From NCBI GenBank assembly GCA_947165795.1, contig CAMVBP010000009.1:1-19650 (forward strand): a DNA stretch of 19,650 nucleotides, given 5' to 3'. The DNA is from an uncultured Treponema sp. (GTDB lineage: Bacteria; Spirochaetota; Spirochaetia; Treponematales; Treponemataceae). Below the pieces are notes generated by a model that did no database searches, had not been told where the DNA came from, and saw only the letters and a list, made by a program, of their open reading frames with translations. The number at the start of each line of letters is the position of its first letter. The first letter of the stretch is position 1. Both the position numbers and the translations under genes were made by a program. Positions 16,559-19,650 of this stretch are shown one piece after another.

Positions 16559-17746
16559 TTATTCGCCGCTTAGTGCAATTACGGGATCCAGTTTTGCAGC
16601 TCTTATTGCAGGATTCAGCCCAAAGAAAATTCCTACAAAAACAGAGAAAACAAAAGATATTATGCAGGCCTTTGTGTTTATTGTAAGTGCCTGTGATTGA
16701 ATGTATTCAACTGCAAGGCTTATTATTATTCCAAGAATAATTCCCATAATTCCGCCCAAAAGTGTAATGCTTGCTGATTCTACAAGAAACTGCTGCCTTA
16801 TATCTTTTGGGCTTGCACCCAGTGCCTTTCTTATTCCAATTTCCTGCTTGCGTTCCGTGACAGTTACAATCATTATGTTCATAATTCCAATTCCTCCTAC
16901 AAGAAGAGAAATTGCTGCAATTGCGCTCAAAAGAAGACTGATAGTGCTTGTAATTTTACTCATCTGTTCAAGCATGCTCTGCATACTTGTAACATTTACA
17001 GAATATTCTGTTCCAGTAAGGCTTGTGCAATATTCTTTAATTGAAGTTACCAGGCTTGTAGCTTTTTCTGCAGCAGTTGCCTGAACCATTACATTAGCTG
17101 CAGTCGGATTTGGACTTATCTTTTTTGCATAAAATCCGCGCGGTACAAATGCTGAACCGTTTTCCATACCTGTAGTCTGTTCTGCAAGAACTCCGATAAC
17201 TTCAAAACTGAAGGTAATGTTGCTGGAAACAACTTTTATTTTCTGGCCTACAGCATCTCCGTCCGGAAAAAAACTTTCTGCAGTGTCATGATTCAAAATA
17301 ATTTTTTGGGTTCCTTCCTGATTGTCCGTTACATTAAAAAATGTTCCGGCGTCGAGTTTAAGGTTATACATTTCTAGATAGCCGGTTTCTACGGCAGAAA
17401 TGCTTACGCTTGATGAAGTTTCTCCGTAAGTTAAAGTTCCGTTCAGGCTGTTTTTGTACCAGACTTTTTTTATGTCTTTTACATTTGCAAAAAGGTTTTC
17501 CCTGAAGGTTTCATCAAACGAAAGCGTAACAGAATCTCTTCTTCGCCTCATAAATCCCTGGCTTACGCTCACTACATCAAGTCCTGAGCTTCCGAATGTG
17601 TTTTCTATTTTTTTAGTTGAACTTTGTCCCATGCTTGTAATTACAATTACCGAAGTTACACCAATAATCACACCAAGAAGAGAAAGAAAAGTTCTTGTTT
17701 TATTGCTCTTAAAATTTTTTAGAGCGTTTATAAAATCTTCCCACAT
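16559..17746 (-). CDS. MacB-type ABC transporter permease (FtsX-like)
   Basis: A 395-residue inner-membrane protein with MacB permease topology. One N-terminal helix at about 19-39 follows ALKNFKSNKTRTFLSLLGVIIG. A large periplasmic domain spans about 45-265. Three C-terminal helices lie at about 267-292, 326-347 and 360-378. The cytoplasmic motif ERKQEIGIRKALGAS (about 298-312), which docks on the ATPase, is clear, as is the final PAIRAAKLDPVIALSGE. Such proteins do not carry substrate through a membrane channel; they push periplasmic cargo out mechanically. It is the last gene of a three-gene operon; its ATG comes 1 base after the ATPase stop. Here ATPase and permease are separate proteins, unlike E. 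coli MacB, where they are fused. Substrate unknown. Confidence 0.93.
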   Translation of the reverse strand: MWEDFINALKNFKSNKTRTFLSLLGVIIGVTSVIVITSMGQSSTKKIENTFGSSGLDVVSVSQGFMRRRRDSVTLSFDETFRENLFANVKDIKKVWYKNSLNGTLTYGETSSSVSISAVETGYLEMYNLKLDAGTFFNVTDNQEGTQKIILNHDTAESFFPDGDAVGQKIKVVSSNITFSFEVIGVLAEQTTGMENGSAFVPRGFYAKKISPNPTAANVMVQATAAEKATSLVTSIKEYCTSLTGTEYSVNVTSMQSMLEQMSKITSTISLLLSAIAAISLLVGGIGIMNIMIVTVTERKQEIGIRKALGASPKDIRQQFLVESASITLLGGIMGIILGIIISLAVEYIQSQALTINTKACIISFVFSVFVGIFFGLNPAIRAAKLDPVIALSGE

Positions 17747-17747
17747 A

Positions 17748-18440
17748 TTAGTTTTCCTGCAGTTTACCGTCCAGAATTTTTATGCACCGTTTTGTAGATT
17801 CACCAATTCTTGGATCGTGTGTTACAATAATTACAGTAGTTCCATTTTCTTTATTAATCTGGCGGAACATATCCATTACCTGATGTCCTGTTTCTGAATC
17901 CAAAGCACCTGTAGGTTCATCTGCAAGCAGAATTTTTGGCTCAGTGACCATAGCGCGTGCAATTGCAACCCTCTGCTTTTGACCTCCCGAAAGTTCATGA
18001 GGTCTATGATGCATTCTTTCTTCCAGACCGACAGACTTTAATGCAATTTCTGCCCTGCGGTGTCTTTCGCTTTTTTCCAGCCGCTGATACTTCAATGGCA
18101 GCATTACATTTTCTATAACGTTCATTGAAGAAATTAAATGATATTGCTGAAAAACAAAACCAATTGTTTTATTTCTTAAAACGGCCAGTTCTTTTTCATT
18201 CATTTTTGCAGTTTCACGGCCATTTATTTTGACAATTCCGGAAGTAGGACGGTCAAGACAACCTATCATATTCATGCAGGTAGATTTGCCGGAGCCGGAT
18301 GGTCCCATAATTGCAACAAATTCACCCTGCTTAATTTCAAAGCTGACACCTCTTAAGGCACGAACTTCGTTGTCGCCCATAATATAAGTTTTTACAACAT
18401 TATCAAGATGAACGACTGAGTTACTTTCGTCCATATTCAT
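17748..18440 (-). CDS. MacB-type ABC transporter ATP-binding protein
   Basis: A 230-residue ATPase of the MacB/LolD group, which energises the permease encoded next. Walker A GPSGSGKST lies at 46-54, the Q-loop at Q98, the signature LSGGQ at 150-154, Walker B ILLADE with D174-E175 (DEPTGALD), and the switch histidine at H208. All catalytic residues are intact. The start ATG overlaps the stop of the adaptor gene by one base (TAATG), so translation is coupled. A second in-frame ATG two codons later is possible. The ribosome binding site is a run of glycine-rich codons at the end of the upstream gene. Confidence 0.95.
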   Translation of the reverse strand: MNMDESNSVVHLDNVVKTYIMGDNEVRALRGVSFEIKQGEFVAIMGPSGSGKSTCMNMIGCLDRPTSGIVKINGRETAKMNEKELAVLRNKTIGFVFQQYHLISSMNVIENVMLPLKYQRLEKSERHRRAEIALKSVGLEERMHHRPHELSGGQKQRVAIARAMVTEPKILLADEPTGALDSETGHQVMDMFRQINKENGTTVIIVTHDPRIGESTKRCIKILDGKLQEN

Positions 18441-19498
18441 TATCTTGCTCCTCCGCCAGGGAAGCCACCGCCTCCGCCGCCACCTGGGAAGCCTCCTCCA
18501 CCATTTCCTCTGTTATTTCTATTATAGCCAGAAAATTTTGGTGTAGACTGCTGAACTAATACCTCGCCACCCTTTAAGCCTTCTGTAACTTTTACATAAT
18601 CGCTTCCGTATGGCTGAACCTTTACGTTAATTTTTTCACCGGTCTTTGCAAGAACAACATATGCTTCTTTATCTTCATAACCGATGGCATAACGTTCTAC
18701 AACAACATATTCTTCTGTAGGGCTGATTTCGATTTTTCCGGTGAATGAATAGTTCGGTAAAATTCCTTCAGGATATTCATCTATACGGATTTTTGCTTTA
18801 ACGATTGTTGCGCCTCTTGAAGTAATTTCTCCAATTGCAGGCCAGCTGGTAACATAACCTTTTACAGTTTCTTTATTATAAGCCGAGAAAGTGAACAGAA
18901 CTGTCTGACCGACTTTTAATTTTGAAACATCAGTTTCTGTAATTTCAACCTCGGTTGTAAGGTAATCAACATTTACAATTGTACCGACTTTGTCTTTTGC
19001 TTCCAGAGAGTCGCCGACAGCAACATTAAAATCTGCAATTACTCCATCAAAGGTTGCAACTACCTTTCGGTCGTTAACCTTCTGCTGAAGGGCATGAAGT
19101 TGTGTTTCCATTAACTTTAATTCACGTGCAGAACCGGAAACCTTTTTTGTCTGCATTTCGTAATCCTGTTTTTCCAGCTGATAAAGCTGTTCAGAATCAT
19201 CCAGCTGAATAAGAACGTCTCCCGCTTTTACGTGGTCTCCGGCTTTTACGTAAACCGCAGTAACTGTTCCTGCACTGAGTGCCTGCAGTGTCTGTTCCTG
19301 TGCAGCCGAAACCGTTCCAGAAATTTCAATTACGTTTTCATAGGTTTCAACATTGGCAGTATAAAAAGTTGTTCCGCCTTTTTTCTTATTTGAAAGGACC
19401 GACCTTACAATGAACAGTATAAGAAGTATTAAAAGAATTCCAATTATTGTAAAAACAAGGATTTTTGCTTTCTTTGATAATTTGATTTTTAATTTCAT
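18440..19498 (-). CDS. MacA-type periplasmic adaptor (HlyD/RND membrane-fusion family) with glycine-rich tail
   Basis: A 352-residue adaptor anchored by one N-terminal helix (about 12-32) with most of the protein in the periplasm. Two lipoyl half-motifs flank a helical hairpin: first GTVTAVYVKAGDHVKAGDVL (77-96), second VVATFDGVIADFNVAVGDSL (146-165). A beta-barrel domain and a C-terminal membrane-proximal domain follow. The hairpin (about 101-144) is short, with about 20 residues per helix, so reach to a TolC-type channel may be limited. The last ~30 residues are low-complexity and glycine-rich (FPGGGGGGGFPGGG). It is the first gene of the operon with the MacB-type ATPase and permease; no outer-membrane channel gene is seen in the window. 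AAGGAG at 19505-19510 is a good ribosome binding site for the ATG at 19498. Confidence 0.93.
   Translation of the reverse strand: MKLKIKLSKKAKILVFTIIGILLILLILFIVRSVLSNKKKGGTTFYTANVETYENVIEISGTVSAAQEQTLQALSAGTVTAVYVKAGDHVKAGDVLIQLDDSEQLYQLEKQDYEMQTKKVSGSARELKLMETQLHALQQKVNDRKVVATFDGVIADFNVAVGDSLEAKDKVGTIVNVDYLTTEVEITETDVSKLKVGQTVLFTFSAYNKETVKGYVTSWPAIGEITSRGATIVKAKIRIDEYPEGILPNYSFTGKIEISPTEEYVVVERYAIGYEDKEAYVVLAKTGEKINVKVQPYGSDYVKVTEGLKGGEVLVQQSTPKFSGYNRNNRGNGGGGFPGGGGGGGFPGGGAR
18448..18454 (-). promoter_or_regulatory. Ribosome binding site inside the glycine-rich tail of the adaptor gene
   Basis: GGAGGAG (minus strand) lies within the last GGC GGA GGA GCA codons of the adaptor gene, 7 bases before the ATPase start. 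The same bases encode glycine and provide a strong Shine-Dalgarno sequence. Confidence 0.7.
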
Positions 19499-19574
19499 TA
19501 TATTCTCCTTAATCTCCGCAGTAGCGATGCCGCATCTTTGGGAAGTTCAAAATTCAATCTATTTTTGTACGAAG

Positions 19575-19604
19575 TTTGATTTAACCTCATTGTTATAAAT
19601 CAAA
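19575..19604. repeat. Operator-like inverted repeat upstream of the mac-type operon
   Basis: TTTGATTTA (19575-19583) and TAAATCAAA (19596-19604) are perfect 9-base arms separated by 12 bases. The repeat lies 76 bases before the adaptor start on the minus strand, in the only non-coding stretch ahead of that operon (19499-19650). I could not assign a convincing -35/-10 pair there. The rest of this stretch holds a small GC-rich patch around 19515-19540 with a GATGC-C-GCATC dyad. Confidence 0.45.
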
Positions 19605-19650
19605 AGATTTATTTTATTTATTATTGTCTGAACTTTATACTGATTGTAAT

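Noticed and set aside
17454..17897. Open frame of 147 codons on the plus strand opposite the mac-type permease and ATPase
   Set aside because: It runs opposite two well-supported genes and its hydrophobic product mirrors their membrane codons.
18455..18530. Repeated GCC/TCC-rich run as a possible repeat array
   Set aside because: It is the codon run for the glycine-rich adaptor tail, not a spaced repeat or CRISPR.

Overview
The window is AT-rich chromosomal DNA and is best explained as coming from a spirochaete of the Treponema type. The evidence is a stand-alone divergent FliG paralogue outside any flagellar operon, strongly A/T-biased codon use and the mix of housekeeping genes. This is inference from gene content; no rRNA or other phylogenetic marker is present. 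I see no tRNA, rRNA, insertion sequence, phage gene or CRISPR array. The gene order looks like ordinary core chromosome, and there is no clear sign of a novel multi-gene defence or mobile system.

Layout. (1) 1-590, minus: an AraC-family regulator cut by the window edge, with its cupin sensor half visible. It is divergent from (2) two adjacent ABC exporter half-transporters, 709-2445 and 2460-4235. Complementary losses of catalytic residues mark these two as a heterodimeric drug or lipid exporter. (3) 4268-8140: sbcD and sbcC, the Mre11/Rad50-type nuclease pair. (4) 8165-12341: a divergent FliG-like gene followed after 4 bases by a large M16C zinc peptidase of the presequence-protease family. 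(5) 12367-13831: a 72-residue protein of unknown function and a 391-residue beta-rich protein that weakly recalls the tocopherol cyclase/lipocalin-like fold. (6) 13899-16484: the disaggregase ClpB. (7) On the minus strand, convergent with clpB and reading from 19498 down to 16559: a MacA-type adaptor, a MacB-type ATPase and a MacB-type permease in a tight operon.

The most interesting signals are in the spaces between genes. sbcD and the fliG-like gene have no Shine-Dalgarno sequence. Each has an extended -10 box (TGATATATT, TGATACAAT) ending exactly 6 bases before the ATG, so the predicted transcription start falls on the start codon itself. In both, the TGA of that box is also an in-frame stop that rules out a longer protein. 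The 391-residue gene has nearly the same arrangement. The other starts mostly carry clear Shine-Dalgarno sequences. This suggests a leaderless mRNA class in this organism. Three perfect inverted repeats lie close to promoters: 8126-8148, 12629-12650 and 19575-19604.

The FliG-like protein is the most unusual protein. The EHPQ motif is ENIG, the MFxF motif is LFTD, and a histidine stands where many FliG proteins have an arginine near the torque helix. It may be a FliG1-type paralogue with a role other than core rotor function.
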